Source: Streptomyces wedmorensis (GTDB lineage Bacteria > Actinomycetota > Actinomycetes > Streptomycetales > Streptomycetaceae). From it: 64,000 nucleotides of DNA. Shown here piece by piece: positions 31,801-40,725 of this stretch. A program made the position numbers and the translations under genes. How positions within the stretch are numbered: the stretch's first letter is position 1; every line of letters starts with the position of its first letter. The notes under the pieces were generated by a model that saw only the letters and a program-made list of their open reading frames with translations, made no database searches and had not been told where the DNA came from. The DNA is taken from positions 186,001 through 250,000 of the forward strand of contig NZ_JNWK01000005.1 of NCBI RefSeq assembly GCF_000716445.1, given 5' to 3'.

Positions 31801-32628
31801 GTGACTGACAACCAGAACCTCCTCGCGGAGCAGCGGCGCGCCCTGATCCTCGACGAGGTCCGGCGGCGCGGCGGTGTCCGGGTCAACGAGCTGACCCGGC
31901 GGCTGAACGTCTCGGACATGACGATCCGTCGCGACCTGGACGCCCTGGCGCGTCAGGGCATGGTGGCGAAGGTGCACGGCGGGGCCGTGCCGGTCGTCGA
32001 GGCGAGCACCCACGAGCCGGGGTTCGCGGCCAAGTCGGTGCTCGAACCGAGCGCCAAGGACGACATCGCGCGGGCGGCGGCGGCCCTGGTCGCCCCGGGC
32101 ACGGCGATCGCGCTGTCCGGTGGCACGACCACCTTCGCCCTGGCCCGGCACCTGCTCGACGTGCCGGACCTGACGGTGGTGACGAACTCCGTGCGGGTGG
32201 CGGACGTCTTCCACGAGGCGCAGTCGGCGGGTGCCGGCGGCGAGTCGCGGCGCGGGGCCGCGACGGTGGTCCTGACCGGTGGCGTGCGCACGCCCTCCGA
32301 CGCCCTCGTGGGTCCCGTCGCCGACCGGGCGGTCCGGTCGCTCCACTTCGACCTGTTGTTCCTCGGCGTGCACGGCGTGTCGGTGGAGGCGGGTCTGTCG
32401 ACGCCGAACCTGGCGGAGGCGGAGACCAACCGCTGTCTGATGCGTTCGGCGCGCCGGGTCGTCCTCGTCGCCGACCACACCAAGTGGGGCACGGTCGGCC
32501 TCAGTTCGTTCGGCGACCTCGGCGAGGTCGACACCTGGGTCACGGACCGGGGCCTGCCCGCCGAGGTGCGCGCCGAGGTGGCGGAGCATCTGCCGGGCGT
32601 CGTGGTGGCCGGCGAGGAACCTGCGTGA
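31801..32628 (+). CDS. DeoR/GlpR-family transcriptional repressor
   Basis: This 275-aa regulator has an N-terminal DeoR helix-turn-helix (QRRALILDEVRRRGGVRVNELTRRLNVSDMTIRRDLDAL) and the C-terminal DeoRC sugar-phosphate sensor fold (ALSGGTTTFALARHL, TVVTNSVRVADV, LFLGVHGVSVEAGLSTPN, VLVADHTKWG). DeoR repressors typically respond to phosphorylated sugars. GTG 31801 has GGAAGGA roughly 10 nt upstream. It is translationally coupled to the following SRPBCC gene (GTGA overlap at 32625-32628). No sugar operon is adjacent, so its regulon is not evident. Confidence 0.88.
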   Translation: MTDNQNLLAEQRRALILDEVRRRGGVRVNELTRRLNVSDMTIRRDLDALARQGMVAKVHGGAVPVVEASTHEPGFAAKSVLEPSAKDDIARAAAALVAPGTAIALSGGTTTFALARHLLDVPDLTVVTNSVRVADVFHEAQSAGAGGESRRGAATVVLTGGVRTPSDALVGPVADRAVRSLHFDLLFLGVHGVSVEAGLSTPNLAEAETNRCLMRSARRVVLVADHTKWGTVGLSSFGDLGEVDTWVTDRGLPAEVRAEVAEHLPGVVVAGEEPA

Positions 32629-33062
32629 GCCTGTTCCGGATCGAGCGGACGGTGCCCCTCGCGCCGGAGGAGGTGTGGCGCCGGCTGACGGACTGGCCGG
32701 CGCACGGCCGCCAGGTGCCGCTGACCCGGACGAGGGTGCTGACGCCGGGGCCGAACGGGTTGGGGACGCGGTTCGCCGCGCGGACGGGCGTCGGCCGGCT
32801 GTCCTTCGACGACCCGATGGAGGTCGTGCGCTGGGAGCCGCCGGCCCCGGGCGTGCCCGGGGCGTGCCGGCTGGCGAAGTCCGGTCGCGTCGTCCTGGGT
32901 TGGGCGCTGGTCGAGGTCGCGGAGGCGCCCGCCGGGTGCCGGGTGGTGTGGACGGAGGAGCTGGCGGTGCGGGGAGTGCCGCGGTTCTTCGATCCGGTAC
33001 TGGGCCGGGCCGGGCGGGTGTTGTTCGGCCGGGCCCTGGACGCCCTGCTGCGGACTGCCTGA
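32625..33062 (+). CDS. SRPBCC-family protein
   Basis: This 145-aa protein has the START/SRPBCC signature: an N-terminal strand FRIERTVPLAPEEVWRRLTDW, a central FAARTGVGRLSFDDPMEVVRW, and a C-terminal helix FDPVLGRAGRVLFGRAL. The fold forms a cavity for hydrophobic ligands. Its GTG overlaps the DeoR stop codon. Ligand and function unknown. Confidence 0.78.
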   Translation: MSLFRIERTVPLAPEEVWRRLTDWPAHGRQVPLTRTRVLTPGPNGLGTRFAARTGVGRLSFDDPMEVVRWEPPAPGVPGACRLAKSGRVVLGWALVEVAEAPAGCRVVWTEELAVRGVPRFFDPVLGRAGRVLFGRALDALLRTA

Positions 33063-33149
33063 GGCGTCGGCCACACCGCCTTCCCCTTTGCCGCTGACAT
33101 TCCGTCAGCTAGGGTGCTCTTCCGTTTTCCGTCCTGGGAGGTCCGGTCC

Positions 33150-33650
33150 ATGGCACGCCGACTGAGGCCGGTGGAGCTCGACTTCACCGCGTCCGCGCCC
33201 GTCCGCCTGGTCTTCACGGCGGCCCTCGCCGCCCCGCCCCCGGCCGTCTACCGTTCGTTGGCCCTGGAGGTGGGGAGCATGCCGGCCTGGTTCACCGCCG
33301 TCACCTCCGCCGTCCCCACGGGCGACGGGGCGGGCCGGACGGTCCGGCTGCGCGGCGGGATCGCCTTCGAGGAGACGATCCTCGCCGCCGAGCCCGACGT
33401 CCGCTACGCCTACCGGATCGACGAGACGAACGCGCCCGGAGTGACGGCCATGGCGGAGGAGTGGTCCCTCTCCCCCGCCGGGAAGGGCACCCGGCTGCGC
33501 TGGACCATGGCCCTCGACGGCCCGGCCGCGTTCCGTCTGGCGCTGCGCGCCGCCGGGCCGGGCGTCGGGCTGTCCTTCCGGGACGCGGCGCGCCGGCTCG
33601 ACCGGCGGCTCACTCCGGCCAGGACCCCGTCGCCAGGAAGCGCTCGATAG
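33150..33650 (+). CDS. SRPBCC-family protein, second copy
   Basis: This 166-aa protein is another SRPBCC member: [58 protein letters not shown] and a C-terminal helix [16 protein letters not shown]. The ATG at 33150 has GGGAGG 8 nt upstream. An AGGGT-containing TAGGGT near 33110 may be its -10. Its 3' end overlaps the convergent cysteine-synthase-like gene by 41 nt. Function unknown. Confidence 0.76.
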   Translation: MARRLRPVELDFTASAPVRLVFTAALAAPPPAVYRSLALEVGSMPAWFTAVTSAVPTGDGAGRTVRLRGGIAFEETILAAEPDVRYAYRIDETNAPGVTAMAEEWSLSPAGKGTRLRWTMALDGPAAFRLALRAAGPGVGLSFRDAARRLDRRLTPARTPSPGSAR

Positions 33651-34752
33651 CGCCGGTGTACGGGGTGATGTCGAGGCCCTGGGCGGCCAGCCAGTCGTCG
33701 GAGTAGTACTTGTCGAGGTAGCGTTCGCCGCCGTCGCAGATCAGGGTGACGACGCTGCCGGTGCGCTCCTGCGCGACCATCTCGGCGACGATCTTGAGGG
33801 CGCTCCACAGGCCGGTGCCGGTGGAACCGCCCGCCTTGCGGCCGATCGCGCCTTCCAGGGCGCGGACGGCGGCGACGCTCGCCGCGTCGGGCACCTTCAT
33901 CATGCGGTCGACGGCGCCGGGCACGAAGCTGGGCTCCATGCGGGGGCGGCCGATGCCCTCGATGCGGGAGCCGCAGTCGGCGGTGGCGTCCGGGTCGTTG
34001 TGCGTCCAGCCGTCGAAGAAACAGGAGTTCTCGGGGTCGGCGACGCAGATCCGGGTGTCGTGCTGCATGTAGTGGACGTAGCGGGCGATGGTCGCCGAGG
34101 TGCCGCCCGTCCCGGCGGTGGCCACGATCCAGGCGGGCTCCGGGTAGCGCTCCAGCCTCAGCTGCTGGTAAATCGATTCTGCGATGTTGTTGTTGCCGCG
34201 CCAGTCGGTGGCCCGCTCCGCGTACGTGAACTGGTCCATGTAGTGGCCGCCGGTGCGCTCGGCGAGGGCCGCGGCCTCCTCGTACATCGTGCGCGAGTCG
34301 TCGACGAAGTGGCACCGGCCGCCGTGGAACTCGATGAGCCGGCACTTCTCCGGGCTGGTGGTGCGGGGCATGACGGCGATGAAGGGGACGCCGATGAGCT
34401 TGGCGAAGTACGCCTCGGAGACGGCGGTCGAGCCGCTGGAGGCCTCGATGACGGGCTTGCCGGGCCGGATCCAGCCGTTGCAGAGGCCGTAGAGGAAGAG
34501 GGAGCGCGCGAGCCGGTGCTTGAGGCTGCCGGTGGGGTGGGTGGACTCGTCCTTGAGGTAGAGGTCGATGCCCCACTTCTCGGGGAGCGGGAAGCGCAGC
34601 AGGTGGGTGTCGGCGGAGCGGTTGGCATCGGCCTGGACCTTGCGGACGGCCTCCTTGAGCCAGGTCCGGTACGCCGGGTCGCTGCGGTCGACGTCGACGG
34701 TCACCTCCGCGGCGGTGACTCTGCTTCCCGCGCTGTTCTCCGTGGTGCTCAT
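33610..34752 (-). CDS. PLP-dependent cysteine synthase family (Cds1-like desulfhydrase)
   Basis: This 380-aa fold-type II PLP enzyme resembles actinobacterial Cds1, which breaks L-cysteine to H2S, pyruvate and ammonia. The PLP lysine lies in [12 protein letters not shown]. Other marks are [12 protein letters not shown] (phosphate/amide loop), the glycine-rich [15 protein letters not shown], and [15 protein letters not shown] near the C-terminus. Length and insertions fit Cds1 better than CysK. The ATG at 34752 starts [10 protein letters not shown]. It is convergent with the SRPBCC gene and monocistronic by appearance. True substrate remains to be shown. Confidence 0.82.
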   Translation of the reverse strand: MSTTENSAGSRVTAAEVTVDVDRSDPAYRTWLKEAVRKVQADANRSADTHLLRFPLPEKWGIDLYLKDESTHPTGSLKHRLARSLFLYGLCNGWIRPGKPVIEASSGSTAVSEAYFAKLIGVPFIAVMPRTTSPEKCRLIEFHGGRCHFVDDSRTMYEEAAALAERTGGHYMDQFTYAERATDWRGNNNIAESIYQQLRLERYPEPAWIVATAGTGGTSATIARYVHYMQHDTRICVADPENSCFFDGWTHNDPDATADCGSRIEGIGRPRMEPSFVPGAVDRMMKVPDAASVAAVRALEGAIGRKAGGSTGTGLWSALKIVAEMVAQERTGSVVTLICDGGERYLDKYYSDDWLAAQGLDITPYTGAIERFLATGSWPE

Positions 34753-34926
34753 CCGTGTCTCTCCTCAGTCGCTTCCAGAGGTGCCCCACTGCCGACGATA
34801 CCCCTCTCACCTGGGCAAACGTTCCCTTTGGGGATCCATAGGGATGCCTTGCGGGAGGGCTACTGGTGCGCTCGCGGACGGCCCGGCACACTGGTAGCGG
34901 CAACAGGGTGAAAGGGGCGGATCGGC

Positions 34927-35241
34927 ATGGCGGAACCCGAGTTCACGGCGCGGGGCGTGCGGATCGCACGCTGGCCCCGCTCGCTGACCCGCGCGGGCGA
35001 GGTGCGGATCGAGGACGGGCGGCTCGCCCTCCTCACGAGTTACGGCAGCGAGATCGACAGCGCCCCGGTGGGGGCGGTCCGGGCGGGGCGGCCGTGGTTC
35101 GCGAAGTCCGACGAGGCGGTGGCCACCGTGAACGGCACCCGGTACCGGCTGACGCTGCACCGGGACGGCGACCACGGCGGGGAGACGGCCGAGTCCGGGC
35201 GCTTCCTGGCGGCGCTCGAACGGGCCGCCGGGCGCCGCTGA
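34927..35241 (+). CDS. Small conserved hypothetical protein
   Basis: This 104-aa protein begins MAEPEFTARGVRIARWPRSL and is a compact, probably beta-rich domain (EVRIEDGRLALLTSYGSEID, DEAVATVNGTRYRLTL). It has no membrane segment or known catalytic motif. AAAGGGG lies about 9 nt before the ATG and codon use matches its neighbours, so it is a real gene. I do not recognise the family beyond its being typical of Streptomyces genomes. Confidence 0.7.
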   Translation: MAEPEFTARGVRIARWPRSLTRAGEVRIEDGRLALLTSYGSEIDSAPVGAVRAGRPWFAKSDEAVATVNGTRYRLTLHRDGDHGGETAESGRFLAALERAAGRR

Positions 35242-35429
35242 GGCGCGCGCACACCCCTGACCTGGACCGGGTGGCCGCGAGTTGCGGGCCGCTCACCGCT
35301 GGTTCACGCTGGAACCCGATTCACCATGAGTCATCGGCGGTGACGTCGTGTTCCGGTCGCCGCCCTGCTGTACCGCATGAGAAATCGGGATCTTCGTCTT
35401 CTTCCGGACTACTTCGGGGAGTCGCAGCC

Positions 35430-36020
35430 GTGATCAGCGAGCCGAGCAGGTATTACGCGGTGGAGCTCCAGGCCCTGCCGTCGCGGATCGGTCAGGTCCG
35501 CAGGATCGTCTCCGCCCATTTGCGCCACTGGCATCTCGACGCCCTGGTCGACCATGCCGTGCTCGGTGTCACCGAGCTCCTGAGCAACGTCCACCGGCAC
35601 GCGCAGCCGGACAAGCGGTGCACCGTCGAGGTCGAGCTGCTGCTCGACCGGCTGACGGTCTCGGTCCGGGACCACGACCCCCGCATACCGGAGGCCGCCG
35701 CCCCGGAACCGTTCGACGGGGTGGACGGCCTCGACACGTTCGAGCGGCTCGCGACCTCCGGCCGCGGTCTCGCCATCGTCGGTGCCGTCAGCGAGAGTTG
35801 GGGCGTGCGCCCCTGCGGGGCCGACGGCAAGGTCGTGTGGTTCACCCTCACGGCACCGCCGTGCGCCGCCCCGGTCGAGGCGCGCGCGCACGCGGTGCAC
35901 GACGCCACCACCGAGGGCCCCCTCGCCGGTTACGGACGCTTCCCGGTCGGGGCGCCGCTCAGCACGCCGATCGCCCCGGTCCTGACACCGCTCACGGCCC
36001 GCTCGGTCCTGGTGGGCTGA
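35430..36020 (+). CDS. RsbW/SpoIIE-linked type anti-sigma ATPase
   Basis: This 196-aa protein has a GHKL (HATPase_c_2) fold. The N-box is VTELLSNVHRHAQ; G-box-like segments are VRDHDPRIP and TSGRGLAIVGAVSESWGV. Stand-alone proteins of this kind act as serine kinases or anti-sigma factors binding ATP and a sigma or anti-anti-sigma partner; no partner gene is adjacent. A Pro/Ala-rich tail of about 50 residues follows the domain. GTG 35430 has GGGGAG about 8 nt upstream. Confidence 0.82.
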   Translation: MISEPSRYYAVELQALPSRIGQVRRIVSAHLRHWHLDALVDHAVLGVTELLSNVHRHAQPDKRCTVEVELLLDRLTVSVRDHDPRIPEAAAPEPFDGVDGLDTFERLATSGRGLAIVGAVSESWGVRPCGADGKVVWFTLTAPPCAAPVEARAHAVHDATTEGPLAGYGRFPVGAPLSTPIAPVLTPLTARSVLVG

Positions 36021-36039
36021 GCGGGCCGGGCGCGGCGGG

Positions 36040-36594
36040 TCAGCGCACCGGACGGTAGGTCGCGATGATCACGCCGCTGCTGGTCGGGCGGGCGCTGACG
36101 AGTTCCAGCTTCTTGAGGGCGGAGTCGTCGGCGAACAGCTTCTTGCGGCCCTCGCCGGCCACCACCGGATGGATCAGCAGGACCAGTTCGTCCAGCAGGT
36201 CCCGCTCGAGGAGCGAGCGCACCAGGGTCGGGCTGCCCGCGACGGTGATGTCCTTGCCCTCGCCCGCCTTGAGCTTCTCGACGGCTGCCGTCAGGTCCCC
36301 GCCGATCAGGGTGCTGTTGGCCCAGTCGTCCACGCTGTCCAGCGTGGAGGAGACGACGTACTTCGGCGACTCGTTGATCCACCGGGCGAAGCCGGCGTCC
36401 TCCCCGCTGGTGACCGTCGGCCAGTAGCCGGCCCACTCGGTGAACGTCACCCGGCCCAGCAGGATCGTGTCGGCCGTCTCCAGCGTCTGCGCCAGCGCGG
36501 CGCCCATCTCCTCGTCGAAGTCGAACTGCCACTCGTTCGGCGACTGGGCGACACCGTCGAGCGAGACGAACAGACCGGATACGACCTTGCGCAT
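36040..36594 (-). CDS. Dihydrofolate reductase/RibD C-terminal family protein
   Basis: This 184-aa protein has the RibD-C/DHFR-like fold: RKVVSGLFVSLDGVAQSPNEW at the N-terminus, TILLGRVTFTEWAGYWP, and the NADPH-region ITVAGSPTLVRSLLERDLLDEL. Family members are reductases of uncertain substrate, related to riboflavin deaminase-reductase. It lies 19 nt from the convergent anti-sigma gene. Upstream is the AraC-type regulator gene on the same strand, 45 nt away, which could be its regulator. Confidence 0.84.
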   Translation of the reverse strand: MRKVVSGLFVSLDGVAQSPNEWQFDFDEEMGAALAQTLETADTILLGRVTFTEWAGYWPTVTSGEDAGFARWINESPKYVVSSTLDSVDDWANSTLIGGDLTAAVEKLKAGEGKDITVAGSPTLVRSLLERDLLDELVLLIHPVVAGEGRKKLFADDSALKKLELVSARPTSSGVIIATYRPVR

Positions 36595-36639
36595 GATTCC
36601 TCCGTGCCGAGTGCGGGGCTTGTCGCTACGTCAGGAACA

Positions 36640-37386
36640 CTATGCGGGCGACGGGGGCGAGGGCTTGTACAGAAGCGACAGCGCGCCCGTCCGTGCCGGA
36701 TCGCCGAGCTGGGTGGCGGTCCGGCCGATGTACCGGGTCAGGGACCGCGCCAGGTGCGGCTGGTCGAAGTAGCCGAGCCGGTGCACCACGTCCTGGGCCG
36801 GGACGCCCTCCTGGATGAGGACCGCTGCCTCGCGGGCCCGGCGGATCTGCCGGACGGCGCCCTGGGTGAGGCCCGTCGCCGCGACGAAGCGCCGCTGGAG
36901 GGTGCGCGCGGAGACGTCGGGGGCGGCGCCGCCGAGCACGGCGGGCACGATCGGGTCACGGTCCACGATGCCCTCGCGCACCATGCGCCGTACGAACGCC
37001 TCGGCGTTGTCGTAGTCGGGCACGTGCCAGGCGGAGCCCTTGAGCCAGAAGGACCGCCGCGTCACGTCCGGGATCTCCGCGCTGCCGCCCACGAGCCGGT
37101 CGACCGGCACGTGCGGCATGGAGGTGCCCAGGGCGAAGCTGATGCCGAAGAACGTGGCGTCCTCCGGGACGGGCGCCTGGCTCGCCCGGGGCTCCGGGCC
37201 GAGGACCGCCGCCTGCGTCCGCCCCTCGTGCTCCCAGAAGACCAGCTCCCAGTGCGAGGTCGCGACGGACGTCATCCGCCCCACGTCGTCGCTGCGGCTG
37301 CGCCAGACCCGCTCGATGTGCGGCAGCTCCGACGGCCGGCTCTCGATCTCGAGCCCCAACCGGATCATCCCCCTGTTCGATGACAC
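36640..37386 (-). CDS. AraC-family transcriptional regulator
   Basis: This 248-aa protein has an N-terminal ligand-binding-like region (SHWELVFWEHEGRTQAAVLG, FFGISFALGTSMPHVPV) and a C-terminal AraC/XylS double helix-turn-helix (SARTLQRRFVAATGLTQGAV, VHRLGYFDQPHLARSLTRYIG). It resembles DUF6597-type AraC proteins. The start is GTG 37386; a later ATG (codon 7) sits directly after AGGGGG and is less likely. It is upstream of and on the same strand as the RibD-like gene. Confidence 0.84.
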   Translation of the reverse strand: MSSNRGMIRLGLEIESRPSELPHIERVWRSRSDDVGRMTSVATSHWELVFWEHEGRTQAAVLGPEPRASQAPVPEDATFFGISFALGTSMPHVPVDRLVGGSAEIPDVTRRSFWLKGSAWHVPDYDNAEAFVRRMVREGIVDRDPIVPAVLGGAAPDVSARTLQRRFVAATGLTQGAVRQIRRAREAAVLIQEGVPAQDVVHRLGYFDQPHLARSLTRYIGRTATQLGDPARTGALSLLYKPSPPSPA

Positions 37387-37476
37387 CCGCGCGGCCAGTG
37401 TGGCACGGGCGCACCGGAGTTCCGGGGCCGTCGAGGACGCCCGGGTCCCCCGGTCACGCCCGGAGTCCCCCGCCGG

Positions 37477-37764
37477 TCACGTCCGACGCCCCTTGTCGGT
37501 CGCGGCGCGGCCGAACTGCTCCTCCAGGACGGTCAGCCGGCGCCAGTACTCGTCCTCGTCGATCTCGCCGGCGGCGAACCGGTGGCCGAGCAGGGCGATC
37601 GGCGAGCGCTCGTCGGGCCCGCCGTCATGGCCGTGCCGGAAGCCGCGTCCCCGGCCCAGGCCCGCGCGGCGGGCGACGGTCACGACGCCGATGACGACGG
37701 CGGCCCAGACGAGGGGGACGAAGAGGATCCACGGGCCGGGTCCCGCGTAGGCGAGTGTGTTCAT
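37477..37764 (-). CDS. SHOCT-domain membrane protein
   Basis: This 95-aa protein has one N-terminal transmembrane helix (PWILFVPLVWAAVVIGVVTV), a basic linker, and a C-terminal short SHOCT domain (LLGHRFAAGEIDEDEYWRRLTVLEEQ). SHOCT modules mediate oligomerisation or nucleic acid/protein contacts. The ATG at 37764 has GGAGCTGAACC upstream. It is divergent from the TetR gene, whose operator lies about 175 nt away, so joint control is possible. Confidence 0.85.
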   Translation of the reverse strand: MNTLAYAGPGPWILFVPLVWAAVVIGVVTVARRAGLGRGRGFRHGHDGGPDERSPIALLGHRFAAGEIDEDEYWRRLTVLEEQFGRAATDKGRRT

Positions 37765-37938
37765 GACGGTTCAGCTCCTCGGTGTGCTGCGGTGTTGTCC
37801 GTGGTTCGAGGGTCCCTCCGTGCAGGGGTCCGGGTCGTCGTACGGGCAGCGGCTTCGCGCGTACGACGACGGGAGTACGGCGGGCGTGGCGCGGGCGCGG
37901 AGCGGTGGCGGGCACCGGCGCGACCGTCTCCTCCCCTT

Positions 37939-37960
37939 CTGTACCTACAGGTATGTACAG
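37939..37960. promoter_or_regulatory. TetR-type operator overlapping -10 of tetR gene
   Basis: CTGTAC (37939-37944) pairs with GTACAG (37955-37960); inner bases also pair at three of five positions, giving a 22-bp imperfect palindrome. Its right arm overlaps TACAGT (37956-37961), a -10-like hexamer 6 nt before the TetR start codon. This arrangement predicts autorepression. Confidence 0.6.
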
Positions 37961-37967
37961 TGCGGGC

Positions 37968-38543
37968 ATGAGCATGAGCACCTCCGAGCGGCTGATCGAG
38001 GCGACCCGCGAGCTGCTGTGGGAGCGCGGCTACGTGGGCACCAGCCCCAAGGCCGTCCAGCAGGCGGCGGGCGCGGGCCAGGGAAGCATGTACCACCACT
38101 TCGCGGGGAAGCCCGATCTGGCCCTCGCGGCGATCCGGCGCACCGCCGAGGAGATGGGCGCGGCGGCCGAGGCGCTGCTCGGCGGCGAGGGGTCGGCGTA
38201 CGACCGGATCGAGGCCTATCTGCTCCACGAGCGGGACGTCCTGCGCGGCTGCCCGGTGGGGCGCCTGACGATGGACCCGGAGGTGATCGCCCGGCCGGAA
38301 CTGCGCGCCCCGGTCGAGGAGGTGCTCGGCCGGCTGCGCGCCAGGCTCGCCGCGGTCGTCCAGGAGGGCCTGGACGAGGGCGAGTTGAACTGCCCCCTCG
38401 ATCCGGCCGAGATCGCGGCGACCGTGGTCGCCACCCTCCAGGGCGGCTATGTGCTGGCCCGCGCGACGGATTCGCGCGCGCCCTTCGACAGCGCGGTACG
38501 GGGCCTCCTCGCGCTCCTCGCCCCTCGGGCCGCCCAGGGCTGA
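37968..38543 (+). CDS. TetR/AcrR-family regulator
   Basis: This 191-aa repressor has an N-terminal TetR helix-turn-helix (ERLIEATRELLWERGYVGTS, QAAGAGQGSMYHHFAGKPDL) and a ligand-binding C-terminal domain (LRGCPVGRLTMDPEVIARPE), resembling YcdC/LmrA-type regulators. The ATG at 37968 is 6 nt after a TACAGT -10-like hexamer, so the message is probably leaderless and covered by its own operator. Longer upstream in-frame starts would run through the operator and are unlikely. The next gene downstream, DUF4865, starts 70 nt later and is a candidate target. Confidence 0.87.
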   Translation: MSMSTSERLIEATRELLWERGYVGTSPKAVQQAAGAGQGSMYHHFAGKPDLALAAIRRTAEEMGAAAEALLGGEGSAYDRIEAYLLHERDVLRGCPVGRLTMDPEVIARPELRAPVEEVLGRLRARLAAVVQEGLDEGELNCPLDPAEIAATVVATLQGGYVLARATDSRAPFDSAVRGLLALLAPRAAQG

Positions 38544-38613
38544 CCCCCGTCCTCCGGCCCGCCTGATCCCCGTAACCCGCACCCTTCACCACGAGAGAAG
38601 CGGAGTCCGTCCC

Positions 38614-39198
38614 TTGCACGCGATGCAGTACGAGATCACCCTGCCCGCCGACTACGACATGGAGATCATCCGCAAGCGGGTGGCGACCAGGGGCCACCTG
38701 CTCGACGCCTTCCCCGGGCTCGGCCTCAAGGCGTACCTGATCCGGGAGCGGGAGGCCGGATCGCCCGTGAACCAGTACGCGCCCTTCTACCTGTGGCGCA
38801 CCCCCGAGGGCATGAACTCGTTCCTCTGGGGCCCGGGTTTTCAGGGCATCGTGAACGACTTCGGCCGGCCGGTCGTGCAGCACTGGACGGGTCTGTCGTA
38901 CGAGGAGGGGCCGGCGTCCGGGGCGGTGCCGAACGCGGCCACGCGCCACCGGATCCCGCTCGGGGAGGCGGTCGCGCCGGGCGAGGCGGTGACGGAGGCG
39001 GTCGCCCGGCACGCGCGGGAGTCCCGGCGGGACGGGGTGGTGGCCTCCGCGCTCGCCGTCGATCCGCGCCACTGGGAGCTGCTCTCCCTCACCCTGTGGG
39101 CGGACGCGGAAGCGCCCGCCGGCGAGGGCGAGCGCTTCCGGGTGCTGCACCTCTCCGCGCCGGACCGCGCGGAGCTGGGAGCCGGGCGGCGGTGGTGA
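38614..39198 (+). CDS. DUF4865-family protein
   Basis: This 194-aa protein begins MHAMQYEITLPADYDMEII and continues RGHLLDAFPGLGLKAYLIRE, APFYLWRTPEGMNSFLWGPGF and DFGRPVVQHWTGL, which I recognise as DUF4865, often linked to TetR regulators and atypical monooxygenase-like (ABM) folds. I chose TTG 38614 since CGGAG (38601-38605) is 8 nt upstream; ATG 38623 is the alternative. It follows the TetR gene on the same strand and may be controlled by it. Enzymatic function unknown. Confidence 0.82.
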   Translation: MHAMQYEITLPADYDMEIIRKRVATRGHLLDAFPGLGLKAYLIREREAGSPVNQYAPFYLWRTPEGMNSFLWGPGFQGIVNDFGRPVVQHWTGLSYEEGPASGAVPNAATRHRIPLGEAVAPGEAVTEAVARHARESRRDGVVASALAVDPRHWELLSLTLWADAEAPAGEGERFRVLHLSAPDRAELGAGRRW

Positions 39199-39243
39199 GG
39201 CGGGCACCCGTCGGTCCCCGGAGCGGGGCCCCGCGGGCGGCGG

Positions 39244-40014
39244 TCAGGCGACGGCGACGAGCGTGAGGTAGGTGATGCCGAGGATGCCCCGGTAGCCGTT
39301 CACCCAGGTCGAACGCTGACGGTCCACGCGCTCGAGGGTCTCGGCGGCGAGCGGGTGGTCGGGGTGTGCGGCGAGCCAGACCTCGGTGTCGTACCGGTAG
39401 CCGGACTCGAACTCCTCCCATTCCTCGGCGCTCGCCGTCTCGATCCACGCGGGCCGGAAGCCCGCCTCGATCGCGAGGTCGACGAGCCCGCCGAGGGTGA
39501 AGTGGTCCTCGACCCGGGCGCCGGGCCACATCCCGGCCAGGTCGGCCTCGGTGGGAACGCGCTCCCAGAAGCCCTCGCCCAGCACGACCCGTCCGCCCGG
39601 CCGTACGAGACGGCGCAGTTCCCGCAGGGCGACGGCGGGGTCGTGCGGCAGCTCGGGGTCGCACAGCGCGTGGCTCGACCCGAGGCACAGGATCGCGTCG
39701 ACCGGACCCCGGTCGGTGCCGAGCGCCGACTCCTCGACGAACGCCACGCGGTCCGCGAGCCCGCGCTCCTCGGCGAGGGCGCGCCCGCGGGCCAGGTCCT
39801 CGGCGTTGATGTCGAGGCCGGCGCCCTTGGCCGCCGGGGCGGCCTCCAGGACGCGCAGCAGCAACTCGCCCCAGCCGCAGCCGATGTCGAGCACGTCCGC
39901 GGGTTCCGCTGCGGCGAGGCGCTCGATCATGCGGGTGGCGCGGGCCTCGGAGAGCGGCCCGTGGAAGGTGAGGCTGCCGAGACGCGGCGGGAGGTCGGAT
40001 TCGTTGGTGATCAT
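39244..40014 (-). CDS. SAM-dependent methyltransferase (class I)
   Basis: This 256-aa protein has Rossmann-fold methyltransferase motifs: motif I VLDIGCGWGELLLRVLE, the acidic GAGLDINAEDL, motif III-like DAILCLGSSHAL, and LRELRRLVRPGGRVVLGEGFW. It resembles small-molecule class I methyltransferases. ATG 40014 (MITNESDLP) is preferred over longer in-frame starts, which add a basic stretch with no family similarity. Substrate unknown. Confidence 0.83.
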   Translation of the reverse strand: MITNESDLPPRLGSLTFHGPLSEARATRMIERLAAAEPADVLDIGCGWGELLLRVLEAAPAAKGAGLDINAEDLARGRALAEERGLADRVAFVEESALGTDRGPVDAILCLGSSHALCDPELPHDPAVALRELRRLVRPGGRVVLGEGFWERVPTEADLAGMWPGARVEDHFTLGGLVDLAIEAGFRPAWIETASAEEWEEFESGYRYDTEVWLAAHPDHPLAAETLERVDRQRSTWVNGYRGILGITYLTLVAVA

Positions 40015-40174
40015 GAGGCCGAACGGTACGGCGTACGCCCGCCCCCGCCAACCCATTTCCGGCGGCAGCCGTCACCGCGTTCCCCCGGCCCCCCCTTCCG
40101 GCGAGGGGCGGCGACCCGCCCCCCCTGCGGGCGGTCCACCTGCCGTCGGGCTCCACGCGTCCTAGCCTGGAGGG

Positions 40175-40648
40175 GTGTACACCTCACGCGCGTCCCGCCA
40201 CGTCGACGCCCCGCCGTCGGCCGTCTATCGCTCGCTGCTCGACGCCGACACGGTCGCGCGGTGGCGGGTGCCGTACGGGATGACCTGCGAGGTGCACTCC
40301 TTCGACGTGCGCGAAGGGGGCGAGTTCCGGGTCTCGCTGCACTACGACACGATCGAAGGCACCGGGAAGTCGGGCGCGCGCACGGACACCTACCACGGTC
40401 GCTTCGTGGAGCTGGTGCCGGACGAACGGGTCGTCGAGATCATCGAGTTCGAGTCCGCGGACCCCCGGATGCGGGGCGCGATGACCCTCACGACGACGCT
40501 GATCCCGGACGGGGAGGGCACCGAGGTGCGGCTCGTCCACGAGGGGGTGCCCGACGCCGTTCCCGCGGCCGACAACGAGACCGGCACGCGCATGGCGCTG
40601 GACCGGCTCGCCGCGGTGGCCGAGGGCCGCCCGGATCGCGGGAAGTGA
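40175..40648 (+). CDS. AHSA1-type SRPBCC protein
   Basis: This 157-aa protein matches the activator of Hsp90 ATPase homologue-1 like SRPBCC group: SRHVDAPPSAVYRSLLDADTV, ARWRVPYGMTCEVHSFDVRE, GGEFRVSLHYD and YHGRFVELVPDERVVEIIEF. The GTG at 40175 is preceded by TAGCCT (40163-40168) and then GGAGGG, so leaderless and leadered starts cannot be told apart. Function unknown; small-ligand binding is likely. Confidence 0.83.
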   Translation: MYTSRASRHVDAPPSAVYRSLLDADTVARWRVPYGMTCEVHSFDVREGGEFRVSLHYDTIEGTGKSGARTDTYHGRFVELVPDERVVEIIEFESADPRMRGAMTLTTTLIPDGEGTEVRLVHEGVPDAVPAADNETGTRMALDRLAAVAEGRPDRGK

Positions 40649-40725
40649 CCGTCGGCCCCACCGGGCGCCCCGGTCCACGGGAGTGATCACCGGCCCGGCG
40701 GGGCGTCACGGCCGGGGTGCCGCGG

